Source: Myxococcus hansupus
GTDB taxonomy: Bacteria; Myxococcota; Myxococcia; Myxococcales; Myxococcaceae
Reading direction: 5' to 3'
NCBI RefSeq assembly: GCF_000280925.3
Contig: NZ_CP012109.1
Span: 9,212,001 to 9,276,000, forward strand
DNA length: 64,000 nucleotides
In this document: one piece after another, positions 9,819 through 20,003 of the stretch
Position numbering within the stretch: the stretch's first letter is position 1
Layout: every line of letters starts with the position of its first letter
The notes under the pieces: model-generated
Database searches by the model: none
What the model was told of the DNA's origin: nothing
What the model saw: only the letters and a program-made list of their open reading frames with translations
Program-made: the position numbers and the translations under genes

Positions 9819-10367
9819 TCAGCGCTGCTTCAGCTCGCGGCGCATCTCCTCGAGCTGGGTGCGGATGCTCCCGTCGTAGAGGATGCTGCCCACCTGCGCG
9901 GCGACGCCGCCCAGGAGGCTGGGGTCCACGCGCGTCTCCAACAGGACGTCGCGCTGGGTGAGCTGCTGGAGCGTCTGCTGGAGCTGGGCCAGGGCATCCG
10001 AGGGCAGCGGGGAGGCGCTGGTGACGTGGCCCCGGACGCGTCCGGCGCGGGCATCCGCCATGTCACGGAAGAGGCGGGCGATGTCGGACAGGTAACCCAG
10101 CCGGTTGCGGTCCACCAGCAGCCGGAGGGTGTTGGTCAGCGTGGGCTCCAGACCGCCCGGGACGGCCTTCATCACCGACTCCACCACGAGCAGGCGCTGC
10201 TCGCGGGTGTAGGCGGGGTTGACGAGCACGTCGGTCAGCTCGGCGTTCTTCGCGATGACGTCGGCGAAAGCGGTGAGCTGCTCGGCGACGGCGTCGGTGC
10301 GGCCCGCCTCCGAAGCGACATCGAGAAGGGCGCGGGCGTAGCGGCGGGCAATCGACACGTTGACCAT
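9819..10367 (-). CDS. atpH: F1Fo ATP synthase subunit delta
   Basis: The 182-residue product matches the delta (OSCP-like) subunit in length and motifs: N-terminal [16 protein letters not shown], the central helices, and a C-terminal beta/alpha region ([35 protein letters not shown]). It joins F1 to the peripheral stalk. The start is the ATG of [10 protein letters not shown]; an upstream in-frame extension is not conserved in character. It is divergent from the dnaK-like gene and is the first of three same-strand genes ending in atpA. Confidence 0.95.
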   Translation of the reverse strand: MVNVSIARRYARALLDVASEAGRTDAVAEQLTAFADVIAKNAELTDVLVNPAYTREQRLLVVESVMKAVPGGLEPTLTNTLRLLVDRNRLGYLSDIARLFRDMADARAGRVRGHVTSASPLPSDALAQLQQTLQQLTQRDVLLETRVDPSLLGGVAAQVGSILYDGSIRTQLEEMRRELKQR

Positions 10368-10557
10368 GGCGGTCGCGCCCTTAGCACGGGGGCCACGGCC
10401 GGGCAACGTCCGTGGCTCACGGCACGCGTCGAGCCGACCGCAGGCCCGCCGTCCTGGCCTGTGGGGCGGGAAAGCAGCCCTTATCCGCATGCGGGGCTGT
10501 CAGGGGGCTTGGCGAGGTGGCGCGAACACCCGTAGGGTGGTGTCCTCCTGGCCCCCC

Positions 10558-12384
10558 ATGCACGACCCCGTCATCGGCATTGACCTGGGTACCACCAACA
10601 GCGCCGTGGCGACCGTGGAAGACGGACGCCCGCGCCTGATTCCCGCGCGCGCGGGCGGTCGGTTGACGCCGTCCACCTTGGGCGTGAACTCCGCTGGTGA
10701 ACGCGTGGTGGGCGTCGCCGCGCAAGCGCTGGCTGAAGAGCACCCGGACTCCGTGGTGTGGGCCACCAAGCGGTTCCTCGGGCGCCGCTTCACGCCAGAG
10801 CTGGTGCAGGAGGCGAAGGCGCTCGTTCCCTATCCCCTGGTGTCGGGCCCGTCGGGTGACGCGCGCGTGCGGCTGGCGGGGAAGGTGATGCCCGTCACGC
10901 AGGTCTCCGCGATGATTCTGGGCGAGCTGGCCCTGGACGCGCAGGCGCACTTCGGCCGCCCCGTCACCAAGTGCGTCATCACCGTTCCGGCCAACTTCGA
11001 CGACAACCAACGGCAGGCCACGCGCGAGGCGGCCACCATCGCCGGGTTGGACGTGGTGCGGCTGGTGAACGAGCCCACCGCCGCGGCGCTGGCGTATGGC
11101 CTGTCGCGCGGCTTCGAGGGCAACGCGCTCGTCTTCGACCTGGGCGGCGGCACCTTCGATGTGTCCATCCTCGAGGTGAAGTCCGGCGTCTTCGAGGTGA
11201 AGGCGACCGGCGGTGACCCGAAGCTGGGCGGCGAGGACTTCGACCAGCGCATCGTCCAATGGCTGCTGGCCCAGGTGGACGACGAGCTCCGCCACGTGGT
11301 GTCGCAGGACGCGCAGAGCCTGCGCCGCCTGAAGGTGGCCGCCGAGTCCGCCAAGCGCGAGCTCACCGACAAGGACGAGGCGTCCATCTATGTCGCCGGG
11401 CTGGGGGACCACACCGCTCCTGGCAAGCGCATGGTGGAGCTGGAGACGGTGCTCACGCGCTCCTTCTTCGAGACGCTGTCCGAGCCGCTGTCGCGTCGCT
11501 GCCTGGACGTCTGCGAGTCGGTGATGCGCGAGGCGAAGATGGACCCGCACGCGGTGGACGTGGTGCTGCTGGTGGGCGGCATGACGCGCGTGCCGCTGGT
11601 GCGGCGGCTGGTGGCGGACTTCTTCGGCCGCGCGCCCTCCACGGACGTGCACCCGGACGAGGCCGTCGCGCTGGGCGCCGCGGTGCAGGCCGACGAGCTC
11701 ATCCGCCAGTCCGGACAGGCGCTGCTGCTGGACGTCGCCACCCAGAGCCTGGGCGTGGGCGTCATGGGCGGCCGCGTGAAGCGGCTCATCCCGAAGAACA
11801 CCGGCGTGCCCGTGGTGGCGCGCGACATCTTCTACCCGGGCAGCTCCGGCCAGCAGGAAGCGCGCATCCCCGTGTACCAGGGCGAGAGCGAGTTCCAGGA
11901 CGAGAACTACAAGCTGGGCGAAGTGGTGCTCAAGCGCCTCCACGTCGCCGCGCGCGGAGACGTGCCGCTGGAGGTCGTCTTCGAGCTGTCCAGCGAGGCG
12001 ATTCTCTCCGTCAAGGCCACCGACCTGACCACCGGCAACATGGAGGCGGTGCGGCTGGAGGCCCGTGCGGGGTTGCCCCAGGGCGAGGCGGAGAAGCTGG
12101 GCGCGGAGCAGGCCCACTACGCGCGCTCGCAGGGCGTGGTGGACTCGAAGCGCGCGGAGGAGCTGTTCCGCAAGCTGCTGGAGCGGGGCGAGAAGCTGGC
12201 GCGGCTGCTCCAGCGCAGCGCGAAGGAGAACCCCAGCCCGGAGGCCGAGGCCACCCTGGGCACCGTGCAGCGCCTGCTGGACGGCGGCCGCAACGCGTTG
12301 GACAGCGGCAACGCCGCGCAGTGCGCCGTCATCGCCCGTCAGCTCACCCGGCTGTTGTCCGGACGCCAGGAGCCCCGCGCCTGA
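10558..12384 (+). CDS. DnaK/Hsp70-family chaperone paralogue
   Basis: The 608-residue product has a complete Hsp70 ATPase domain: phosphate 1 motif [12 protein letters not shown] at residue 6, [24 protein letters not shown] and the adenosine motif [12 protein letters not shown] substrate-binding domain follows, with a helical lid ending ...RQEPRA. It lacks the acidic C-terminal tail of housekeeping DnaK and has no grpE or dnaJ nearby, so it is probably one of the specialised Hsp70 paralogues that are numerous in myxobacteria. The ATG ([11 protein letters not shown]) is chosen because the ATPase fold begins there. A response regulator gene follows 70 bases downstream. Confidence 0.9.
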   Translation: MHDPVIGIDLGTTNSAVATVEDGRPRLIPARAGGRLTPSTLGVNSAGERVVGVAAQALAEEHPDSVVWATKRFLGRRFTPELVQEAKALVPYPLVSGPSGDARVRLAGKVMPVTQVSAMILGELALDAQAHFGRPVTKCVITVPANFDDNQRQATREAATIAGLDVVRLVNEPTAAALAYGLSRGFEGNALVFDLGGGTFDVSILEVKSGVFEVKATGGDPKLGGEDFDQRIVQWLLAQVDDELRHVVSQDAQSLRRLKVAAESAKRELTDKDEASIYVAGLGDHTAPGKRMVELETVLTRSFFETLSEPLSRRCLDVCESVMREAKMDPHAVDVVLLVGGMTRVPLVRRLVADFFGRAPSTDVHPDEAVALGAAVQADELIRQSGQALLLDVATQSLGVGVMGGRVKRLIPKNTGVPVVARDIFYPGSSGQQEARIPVYQGESEFQDENYKLGEVVLKRLHVAARGDVPLEVVFELSSEAILSVKATDLTTGNMEAVRLEARAGLPQGEAEKLGAEQAHYARSQGVVDSKRAEELFRKLLERGEKLARLLQRSAKENPSPEAEATLGTVQRLLDGGRNALDSGNAAQCAVIARQLTRLLSGRQEPRA

Positions 12385-12454
12385 GCGTCCATCCCCGAAC
12401 GGTGGCCCTGGGCGCCCGTGGCCCCCAACCCGCTTTCCGCCTATCCGTGAACGC

Positions 12455-13615
12455 ATGAGCCCTCCTCCCGCGCGCGACACCGTGTTCGTGGTGGACGACT
12501 CCCGGACCGCCCGGGAGGTGGTGCGGCTGCACCTGTCGCGGCTGGGCTGCGAGGCGGTGGCGCTGGAGGGCGGCGAGGCGTGCATGGCCGAGCTGGCCCG
12601 GCGCGTGCCGTCCCTCATCCTCCTGGACCTGCGCATGGAGCGCATGCAGGGCGACGAGGTGTGCCGGCTGGTGAAGGCCCACCCTGCGGGGCGCAACGTG
12701 CCCGTCATCATGTTCACCTCCGGCGGCGAGCCCCACGAGGTGATGCACTGCTGGCGCGCGGGCGCCGACGACTTCCTGCCCAAGCCGGTGGCGCTGGGCG
12801 CGCTCGAGGCCAAGCTGGCCGCGGTGCGCCAGTCCCGGGAGCGCGCCCTCGAGCCGCTGGCCCGCGGGCGTAGGGTGCTGCTGGTGGAGGGCGGCCGCTT
12901 CCTGCACACCTTCCTGGGCGGCTCGCTGGAGCAGGAGGGCCTCCACGTCCTCTACGCCCGGGACATGGGCGACGCGGCGAACCTCGCGGCCGAGCATGGC
13001 GCGCGGCTGGATGGCTTCGTGGTGGATGTGTCGCGCACGCCTCGCGAGGCCCTGGCCCTGGCGACGAAGCTGCGGGACGCGCACCCGCGCAAGCCGCTGG
13101 TGCTGCTGTCTCGCGCCGAGGAGTCCCAGGAGGTGCTGTCCCGCGCGCAGGCGCTGGGCGGCGCGCCGCTGTTGGAGAAGCGGCACATGGGCGCGGACGA
13201 GCTGCTGGCCCGCGTGCTGGGGCGCCTGCTGCCGGGCCACACGCCGCTGCGCGCCGCCGAGCGCGTCCCCTTCTTCACCGTGGTGGAGTTCTCCCAGCCC
13301 ACCGGGACGGTGCTGTCGGGCTTCAGCCATGACGCCGGCCCCGGGGCGCTCTTCGTGCGCACGCTCACTCCGGCCCGGGAGGGCACGCGGCTGTCCTTGA
13401 AGGTGCTGCTCGCGGGCCAGCGCGCCCCGTGCACCGCCGAGGCGACGGTGGCGTGGTCCAACCCGCCCCTGCCGCCGGGGCCCTTCCGCGCCGCCGCGGG
13501 CATGGGGTTGCGGCTGGAGCAGATGGACCCGGTGCTGACGCAGCAGTTCGTCCGTTTCGTGCCGCGGGGTCTCGGTTTTCCGGCCCCGGGTTCGCCTCGC
13601 GCCTCAGGTTTCTGA
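12455..13615 (+). CDS. Response regulator with tandem receiver domains and PilZ-like C-terminus
   Basis: The 386-residue product has an N-terminal receiver (VFVVDDSRTA; phospho-Asp in LILLDLRMERMQG, near residue 52; FLPKP lysine). A second receiver-like domain (about 135-250) starts RVLLVEGGRF and has no clear acidic pocket. The C-terminal region of about 110 residues (VEFSQPTGTVLSGFSHDAGPGALFVRT ... GMGLRLEQMD) resembles the myxobacterial PilZ-type TIGR02266 family. Canonical c-di-GMP residues (RxxxR) are not evident, so ligand binding is uncertain. It lies just downstream of the dnaK-like gene, probably in the same transcription unit. Confidence 0.8.
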   Translation: MSPPPARDTVFVVDDSRTAREVVRLHLSRLGCEAVALEGGEACMAELARRVPSLILLDLRMERMQGDEVCRLVKAHPAGRNVPVIMFTSGGEPHEVMHCWRAGADDFLPKPVALGALEAKLAAVRQSRERALEPLARGRRVLLVEGGRFLHTFLGGSLEQEGLHVLYARDMGDAANLAAEHGARLDGFVVDVSRTPREALALATKLRDAHPRKPLVLLSRAEESQEVLSRAQALGGAPLLEKRHMGADELLARVLGRLLPGHTPLRAAERVPFFTVVEFSQPTGTVLSGFSHDAGPGALFVRTLTPAREGTRLSLKVLLAGQRAPCTAEATVAWSNPPLPPGPFRAAAGMGLRLEQMDPVLTQQFVRFVPRGLGFPAPGSPRASGF

Positions 13616-13641
13616 GAGGCTTTCCACGCGCGGCGCCTCTC
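13614..13641 (+). terminator. Possible hairpin terminator after response regulator
   Basis: GAGAGGC and GCCTCTC form a 7-bp stem around a 14-base G/C-rich loop, starting at the stop codon. There is no T-run, so this is a weak call. Confidence 0.3.
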
Positions 13642-13771
13642 GGACCGGGGGTTCTGGAGGAGCGGACCTCTGGCACGCGGGTGGCAGAGGGCACGCAGGC
13701 CGCTGGCGGGCACGACACCGGGGACGCCCCGGACGCCACCAGTGGGGCCGACGCGCAAAAGGGAGGGTGGC

Positions 13772-15889
13772 ATGCGGCAGTGGAAACGCTGGAGCTGGGC
13801 CGGAGTGGCGGCGGTGTTCGCCGCGGGCTGTGACGAGGGTTCGACGAAGTCCCCCATCGACAACGAGCCCGTGCAGCAGGCGGCCCGCCTGGAGGCCTTC
13901 CCCGGTTGTGAGGCCCTGGAGCAGCACATCGAGGACACCGCGACGAAGCAGATGCGCGCGTCGCTGGAGGTCTACAAGTCATACAATTTCGGGGGCGGGC
14001 GCGGAGACGAGATGCCCACCAACGGAGCGCCTCCGCCGAACCAGGACTCGTCCGGCGGTGGTGACCGGCCCAACGACCACACGGGCACCAACAACCAGGT
14101 GGACGGCGTCCACGAAGCGGACTTCGTGCAGAACGACGGCACGCGCATCTTCGTGCTGTCCGGCAACCGGCTCTACGTCCACCGTTCGTGGCCCGCGGAG
14201 CAGCTCGCGCGGACGGCGGTGCTGGACGTGGAAGGTTGGCCTCGGGAGATGCTGCTCGACGCCCAGCGCAACCGGCTGGTCATCACCTCGGCGGTGCAGG
14301 AGGCGCGGCCCGGGAAGGTGACGGGAGGCCGTGGCCCCATGGACGGGCCGGCCGTGGATTGCGCGGGCATGGGGTGTGGTTACGGCGGCTACGACAGCAA
14401 CACCGTGAAGGTGACGGTGGTGGACGTGACGGACCTGGCCGCGCCCCAGGTGCTGGAGCAAATCTATGTGCCCGGCGGCTATCTCAACGCCCGGCGCGTG
14501 GACGGGGCGGTGCGGCTGGTGGTGTCGGACGGCTTCCGCTGGCCGGAGGGCGTGCGCCTCTATCCCGAGTACTCCTCCAACCTCTTCGGGAACCGGGAGC
14601 GGATGGCCGCGTACGTGGACGCGCTCGTGAAGCAGAACGAGCAGCGCATCCGCGCGCAGACGCTGGAGCAGTGGCTTCCGCCGGGACGGCGCGTGCTCGC
14701 CAATGGCGAGGCGGCTCCGCTCGCGTACGACTGCGCGTCCTTCTATCGGACCAACGCGCCCACGGGGCTGGGGCTGGTGTCGGTGCTGTCGATGAACCTG
14801 GACGCTGGTGATTCGGCGCCCACCCGCACCAGCCTGGTGGCGGCGCCCGGCGAGGTGTACGCCTCCCAGGACGCGCTCTACCTGGCGGCCCGCCACTGGT
14901 GGTGGTGGCCGGAGCCGGGCCAGACGACGCACACGTACCTGCACAAGTTCGACATCCGGGACCCGAACCTCGCCACCTACGAGAGCAGCGGCACGGTGGA
15001 GGGATACCTCGTCAACCAGTTCGCCATGGACGAGCACGAGGGCGTGCTCCGGGTGGCCACCACGGTGGACCTCCCCGCGGAGAACCCGAACCCTGGCAGC
15101 GGCGGCGGCGACGTCGCGTGGACCCCGCCCGAGACGGTCAACCGCGTGGTGACCCTGCGCACGGTGGAGGGGCAGTTGAAGGAGCTGGGCCGCAGCGCGG
15201 ACCTCGCCCGGGGTGAGCGCATCTTCAGCGCGCGCTTCATGGGCAAGCGGGGCTACGTCGTCACCTTCCGGCAGGTGGATCCGCTCTTCACCTTCGACCT
15301 GACGGACCCGGCGAACCCGCGCATGGTGGGCGAGCTGAAGATTCCGGGCTTCTCCACGTACATCCACCCGCTGGGTGACACGCACCTGCTCACCTTCGGC
15401 GAGCACCGCAACGAGGACGGCACCTGGCAGGACCGCGCGCTGAAGCTGTCGCTCTTCGACGTGAGCGACCTGGCCAACCCGCGGGAGACCTTCACGCATC
15501 AGTTGGGCTCGATGAGCAGCCACAGCGAGGCGCTCTACGAGCACAAGGCCTTCACGTTCTTCCCGGCGAAGGGGCTGTTGGCGATTCCCTTCATGGATTG
15601 GGACTACTCCGCCTACGACTACTGGTCGGGCTTCCGCAGCGAGCTGCGCGTCTTCCGCGTGGACACCGCCACGGGCTTCTCGCCGGTGGGGACCGTCTCC
15701 GTCCGGGACATGTACCAGGCGTTCAACGTCCGCAACTGGGGCTGGTACTGGATGCCCACGGTGCGCCGCAGCATCATGGCGGATGACTACGTGTACACCC
15801 TCTCCGACGCGGGGATTCGCGTGTCGAACGTGGCCAACCTGGCGGCGCCGGTGGCCACCGCGCCCTTCCTGCCGCCCGTGATGCCGTGA
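13772..15889 (+). CDS. Lipoprotein with C-terminal beta-propeller domain
   Basis: The 705-residue product starts with a lipoprotein signal (charged MRQWKR, hydrophobic run, AAGC with Cys20) and a good GGGAGGG ribosome site. The body matches the 'secreted beta-propeller distantly related to WD-40' family (Beta_propel, PF09826 by memory). Repeated blades read VVDVTDLAAPQVLEQI, DLTDPANPRMVGELKIPGFSTYIHPLG and LFDVSDLANPRETF, with the family signature GVDEADFV-like segment VDGVHEADFVQNDG near residue 110. It is likely tethered to the outer membrane facing the periplasm or the cell surface. Function is unknown. Confidence 0.8.
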   Translation: MRQWKRWSWAGVAAVFAAGCDEGSTKSPIDNEPVQQAARLEAFPGCEALEQHIEDTATKQMRASLEVYKSYNFGGGRGDEMPTNGAPPPNQDSSGGGDRPNDHTGTNNQVDGVHEADFVQNDGTRIFVLSGNRLYVHRSWPAEQLARTAVLDVEGWPREMLLDAQRNRLVITSAVQEARPGKVTGGRGPMDGPAVDCAGMGCGYGGYDSNTVKVTVVDVTDLAAPQVLEQIYVPGGYLNARRVDGAVRLVVSDGFRWPEGVRLYPEYSSNLFGNRERMAAYVDALVKQNEQRIRAQTLEQWLPPGRRVLANGEAAPLAYDCASFYRTNAPTGLGLVSVLSMNLDAGDSAPTRTSLVAAPGEVYASQDALYLAARHWWWWPEPGQTTHTYLHKFDIRDPNLATYESSGTVEGYLVNQFAMDEHEGVLRVATTVDLPAENPNPGSGGGDVAWTPPETVNRVVTLRTVEGQLKELGRSADLARGERIFSARFMGKRGYVVTFRQVDPLFTFDLTDPANPRMVGELKIPGFSTYIHPLGDTHLLTFGEHRNEDGTWQDRALKLSLFDVSDLANPRETFTHQLGSMSSHSEALYEHKAFTFFPAKGLLAIPFMDWDYSAYDYWSGFRSELRVFRVDTATGFSPVGTVSVRDMYQAFNVRNWGWYWMPTVRRSIMADDYVYTLSDAGIRVSNVANLAAPVATAPFLPPVMP

Positions 15890-16050
15890 GGCACGGCTGA
15901 CGCGGAGACAATCGCTCCCTGGGATGTCGGGCATTTCAGGGGGCGCGTGTCACGGGCGCGTCGCCGCGCCCTCTGGTCAGGCGAAGGGACGTGGGGCGTC
16001 GGAGGCTGGCAGCGCATTCCGTTCCGGAAGGCGCTATAGGCGCACTCCCC

Positions 16051-17448
16051 ATGTCCACCGCCGTGTTGCCAACGTCCCCCGTGAAGTCCCCCCGCACCGA
16101 GCTTCGGGAGCTGGCGCGGTTGGCGATTCCCATCGCGATTGCCCAGGGCGGGCAGGCGCTCATGGGATTGGTGGACACGCTGGTGGTGGGCCGCGCGGGG
16201 ACGGCTTCGCTGGCGGCGGTGGGGTTGGGAAACGGCCTCTATTTCGCCGTCAGCTCGTTCGGCATGGGATTGATGATGGGGTTCGACCCCATGGTCTCCC
16301 AGGCCATTGGCGCGCGGCAGTTCACCCGGGCGCGGGCGTTGTTGTGGCAGGGCGCGTGGATGGCGTTCTGTGGTGGCGTGCTGCTGGCCACGTTGCTGAC
16401 GCTGGCGCCGCGGCTGTTGCCGCTGGCGGGCATCGGCGAGTCGGAGGCCGCGGGCGCCCGGGAGTACCTGACGTGGCGAGCGCCCGGCATGCCCTTGATG
16501 TTGATGTTCCTCACCATGCGCTCGTATCTCCAGTCCACGGCCTTCACGCGGCCCCTGGTGATCGCGACGGTGGTGGCCAACATCTTCAACCTGCTGGGCA
16601 ACCTGCTGCTCGTCTTCGGCGGGGCGAACCTGCCGGCTTGGTGCGGTCCGCTGCGTGACGTGCCCGCGATGGGCGTGGCGGGCTCCGCGATGGCGACGTC
16701 GGCGAGCATCGGCGTGGAGCTCCTCATCGCGGTGTTGTTCGTGCGCAGCCGACCCGTGGAGGGCGCCGAGCGCGCCTCGCGCCTGCCGGTGTGGTCGGAC
16801 ATGGCGCGGGCGGTGCGGCTGGGCCTGCCCATTGGCCTGCACATCTGCGCGGAGGTCGGCGTCTTCGCGCTGGCGGGCGTGCTGGCGGCACGGCTGGGGC
16901 CTGAGAGCGTGGGGGCGCACCAGATTGCCCTCTCCTTCGCGAGCGTCTCCTTCACCGTGGCCATGGGCATTGGCAACGCGGGCAGCGTGCGGGTGGGCTG
17001 GGCGGTGGGGGCGCACAACACGCCGCAGGCGCGGCTCAGTGGCTTCATGGCGCTGGCGGGGGGCGTGGGCTTCATGTCCATCAGCGGGCTGGTGTTCGCG
17101 CTGTTCCCCAACGCGCTGGCGAAGCTGGCGGGGGCGCCCGCGGACGTGGTGCCGCTCTTGATTCCGCTGCTGATGGTGAGCGCCATCTTCCAGGTGTTCG
17201 ACGGGGCGCAGGGCGTGGGCGCGGGCGTGCTGCGCGGCGCGGGCGACACGCGCTTCACCTTCCTGGCGAACATGGTGGGCCACTACGGCATCGGTCTGCC
17301 GGTGACGGTGCTGCTGGCCTTCCAGTTGGGCCTGGGCGTGGTGGGCATCTGGTGGGGCCTGTGCGCGGGCCTCGTCAGCGTGGCGGTGGCGCTGGTGTGG
17401 CGCTTCAACCGGAAGAGCGCGGGCACGCTGCGTCCGGTCGAAGCGTAG
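16051..17448 (+). CDS. MATE-family multidrug/metabolite efflux transporter
   Basis: The 465-residue product has about 12 hydrophobic segments in two homologous halves, starting ELARLAIPIAIAQGGQALMGLVDT, where the invariant MATE pattern P-x-x-x-x-x-x-x-x-M-x-x-D is visible. MATE carriers export cationic drugs or metabolites using Na+ or H+ gradients across the inner membrane. The ATG is chosen because it leaves a short cytoplasmic tail before helix 1. The stop lies only 10 bases from the convergent esterase gene. Substrate unknown. Confidence 0.92.
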   Translation: MSTAVLPTSPVKSPRTELRELARLAIPIAIAQGGQALMGLVDTLVVGRAGTASLAAVGLGNGLYFAVSSFGMGLMMGFDPMVSQAIGARQFTRARALLWQGAWMAFCGGVLLATLLTLAPRLLPLAGIGESEAAGAREYLTWRAPGMPLMLMFLTMRSYLQSTAFTRPLVIATVVANIFNLLGNLLLVFGGANLPAWCGPLRDVPAMGVAGSAMATSASIGVELLIAVLFVRSRPVEGAERASRLPVWSDMARAVRLGLPIGLHICAEVGVFALAGVLAARLGPESVGAHQIALSFASVSFTVAMGIGNAGSVRVGWAVGAHNTPQARLSGFMALAGGVGFMSISGLVFALFPNALAKLAGAPADVVPLLIPLLMVSAIFQVFDGAQGVGAGVLRGAGDTRFTFLANMVGHYGIGLPVTVLLAFQLGLGVVGIWWGLCAGLVSVAVALVWRFNRKSAGTLRPVEA

Positions 17449-17458
17449 CGCGCGGCGC

Positions 17459-18172
17459 CTACCAGGGCAGGTACTGCTGAATCATCTGCCGCCACACGGG
17501 CCAGTCGTGCGTGCCGCCCTGCCACACGGCGAGGTGGTTGCCGATGTCCTTCTTCCACAGCAGCTTGGAGAGGTGCTCGTTGGAGGGGCGGCAGAAGTCG
17601 TGCTCGCCCACGGCCAACACCATCTCCACGCGCTGGAGCGCGGACAGTTGCGCCGGGTCCGTGAGGTTCGGCAGCCACTCCGTGCACGAGTGGAAATAGA
17701 CGTCCGAGTCGTGGTGCCCGTCGAGGAACTCGTTCGTCTCGAACTTGCCGCCCATGGACAGCAGGCGCCGGAAGACGTGCGGGTGACGCAGGCCGATGTT
17801 GTACGAGTGGAAGCCGCCGAAGCTGCACCCGGCCAGCGTGAGGCGTCCGCCCGTGCTGCGGGACTTGAGCAGCGGCACCGCCTCGTGGAGCAGGTAGTCC
17901 TCCCACTGCTGGTGGCGCCGGACGCGGTCCGCGGGGTGGGCGGCGGTGTTGAACCAGGACTCCTCGTCCACCGAGTCGGGGCACATCACGATGTACCGGC
18001 CGGACTGGATGCGGTCGGCGATGGCGCCGATGAGGCCGAAGTCCTCGGCCTGGAAGAAGCGGCCCTTGCTCGTGGGCAGCAGGAGCACGGGCTCGCCCGA
18101 GTGGCCGAAGACGAGCATCTCCATGTCGCGGTGCAGCCGTTCGCTGTACCAGCGGTGGTATTCGCGGTTCAT
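17459..18172 (-). CDS. Alpha/beta-hydrolase fold esterase
   Basis: The product has about 237 residues and no signal peptide, with an esterase-D/enterochelin-esterase-like fold. The nucleophile elbow is GCSFGG (about residue 114), VGEHDF carries a probable acid and GGTHDWPVW the catalytic histidine near the C-terminus. The ATG (MNREYHRWYS) is preferred over a TTG nine bases upstream. The conserved N-terminal segment (YHRWYSERLHRDMEMLVFGH) is typical of the small 'esterase family' proteins. Substrate unknown. Confidence 0.8.
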   Translation of the reverse strand: MNREYHRWYSERLHRDMEMLVFGHSGEPVLLLPTSKGRFFQAEDFGLIGAIADRIQSGRYIVMCPDSVDEESWFNTAAHPADRVRRHQQWEDYLLHEAVPLLKSRSTGGRLTLAGCSFGGFHSYNIGLRHPHVFRRLLSMGGKFETNEFLDGHHDSDVYFHSCTEWLPNLTDPAQLSALQRVEMVLAVGEHDFCRPSNEHLSKLLWKKDIGNHLAVWQGGTHDWPVWRQMIQQYLPW

Positions 18173-18230
18173 GGCGCGCAACTTAATCGCAATGCGTCAA
18201 TGGCTGCGACCGGGGTGCCATGGTGCTCCG

Positions 18231-18268
18231 CCAGACAGCCGGGAGTGAACACCCCGGCGGCTGTCTGG
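18231..18268 (-). terminator. Hairpin terminator of the HEAT-repeat gene
   Basis: CCAGACAGCCG and CGGCTGTCTGG form a perfect 11-bp stem with a 16-base loop just past the stop codon of the minus-strand HEAT gene and before the esterase gene's upstream region. Confidence 0.6.
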
Positions 18269-18285
18269 CTTTGCCGAGTCGGCGG

Positions 18286-20003
18286 CTACCCGGTCGGCAA
18301 TTCGTTGCAGTTCATACGAACTCCCCGCCGCGCCAGGTGATGTGCCCACAGTTCCTCGAGCTGGAGGGTGCAGCCCAGCCTCACGCCCGCGTCGAGCAGG
18401 GCGGAGAGGTCTTCGTCCGTGCCGCGCCGGGAGAGCGCTTCGATGGCCGCCTCGACCTCGGGAGAGAAGCCAGTTGGGAGGCAGGGGCAGCAGATGCAGT
18501 GGTGGCTGCTGCCCTTGTGGGAGGGCGCACTGGCGAGCACCTGGAGGAACAGCGACCGGCTGGCGTTTCCGTCCAGCAGGCCGAGCCAGCGGAGGGCCTC
18601 GGCGCGCAGGAAGGGGGTGGGCGCGTCCACGGTCAGTTGTTGGAGCGGCGTCAGCCATTCGCGCTGGCCTTGCTGGACCAGGCCCGCGGCGGCGGGGATG
18701 CGGACCTCGGGATGGGGCTCGTGGGCCAGGGAGAGGAGCCGGTCGACCCACGCCGGGCCAGACTCCCCGAGCGCGAGCAGACCTTCGATGGCGAGGCCTC
18801 GAATCCTCGCGTCCGGATTTCGCAGCGCGCACAGGAACAGCGGGCGGTCTTCGGGCGTGGGCGTGTTGAGCGCGGCATGCTGGACGACGGTGCCAGTGAG
18901 CGGTTCGTTGCCGGGATATCGCTCCGCGATACACGCCCAACGGACGGCGGCGGGGCGGTCATGGTCCGACAGGTGTTCGAGCAGGTGGCTCCGAACCTGC
19001 GGGGCCACATCGGCGTCACACAGGAGTGGGTACAGCACTCGGCGCCGGGCCACGTCCCATTGAAACAGCAGTTCATGGGCCCAGGGGAATGCCGGGGGGG
19101 CTCCACGAGGTCGTAGCGAACCTTGCATGCGACGCTCTCCGCGCGCACGACGCGTTCGAGGCGATGCAGCAGCTTCTCCTCACCCCAGTGCGCAATCAGG
19201 TCTGGCAGGGGGAGCAGCAAGGCTTCCGCGGCACGGCGGTGGAGCGCCGGATGGGTGCGCGTGATTCGAGCCAGTTCGTCGCGAGAGACGCCCCAGTCCA
19301 CTCGAATCAGGTCCCTTTCCAACTCCTCCGCGCTCATGTCCTGACACCACTCGGTGAGCAAGTGCCAGGCTTCGGGCCGCTCCTTCCATGCGAGGGCGAC
19401 GCCGAGGTTGAGGCGTTCGTAGGGGTCCACCTTCTCGTGAATGGTGTGACGGTCGGAGTGGTACCAGCGTTCGAACAGCCACTCCGCGAGCGCATGCGGC
19501 TGAGCAACGACGACTTGTTCGGGGGAGGGGAATCGAAAGGGATGGCGGTCGAGTCGGGCCACGCTCGCGCGTTGCGCCTGTGTGCGTTCCGGGGACTGCG
19601 GGGCGCTTTGGACGCGCCGCTGCATGATGAGCAGTCGGCCGCGGCGGCCGGACTCCAGTTGGAGGAGCGCCGCCTCCAGGTCTGGACTGAATGCCGCCAG
19701 CCTTACGAAGGAGAGGAGGTTGACCAGGCTGAATCGTAGACCGATGTGTTCTGCATCGAGTTGGACGAGTTCTCGTGCGGAGAGTTGGAGGCCGTGCCTC
19801 GCGCCCGCACGTTGTGCGAGGTCCCGGACGTCGAAGTCCTCGTTCGGGTCGAGCAGGAGGGCTCGGAAGAGGGGGAGTTGCTCGGCGCCGCCGAAGCTGC
19901 CGAGCATCCAGATGATGCGCCGCCGCTGGTCGATGTGCTCGGGCGGCGTTGCCTTCAGGAGGGAAATCAACTGCGCGCAGATGTTCTCGCGCGAGGACCA
20001 CAC
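18286..20003 (-). pseudogene. HEAT-repeat protein gene split by a one-base frameshift
   Basis: Two overlapping minus-strand frames together encode about 570 residues of HEAT-like helical repeats, for example RRRIIWMLGSFGGAEQLPLFRALL in the first part and ALRNPDARIRGLAIEGLLALGESG in the second. The switch is at a run of seven Gs (19094-19100; C7 on the coding strand). Adding one C turns ...LVEPPRHSP into ...LVEPPPAFPWAHELLFQWD and joins both halves. This may be a sequencing error, a true mutation or slippage. No ATG with a good ribosome site is seen; the GTG at 20003 is a provisional start. It is divergent from cas3. HEAT proteins are scaffolds; no function is assigned. Confidence 0.65.

Noticed and set aside
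10417-12909. An 830-codon minus-strand frame opposite the dnaK-like gene
   Set aside because: Antisense shadow of a clearly recognisable Hsp70 gene.
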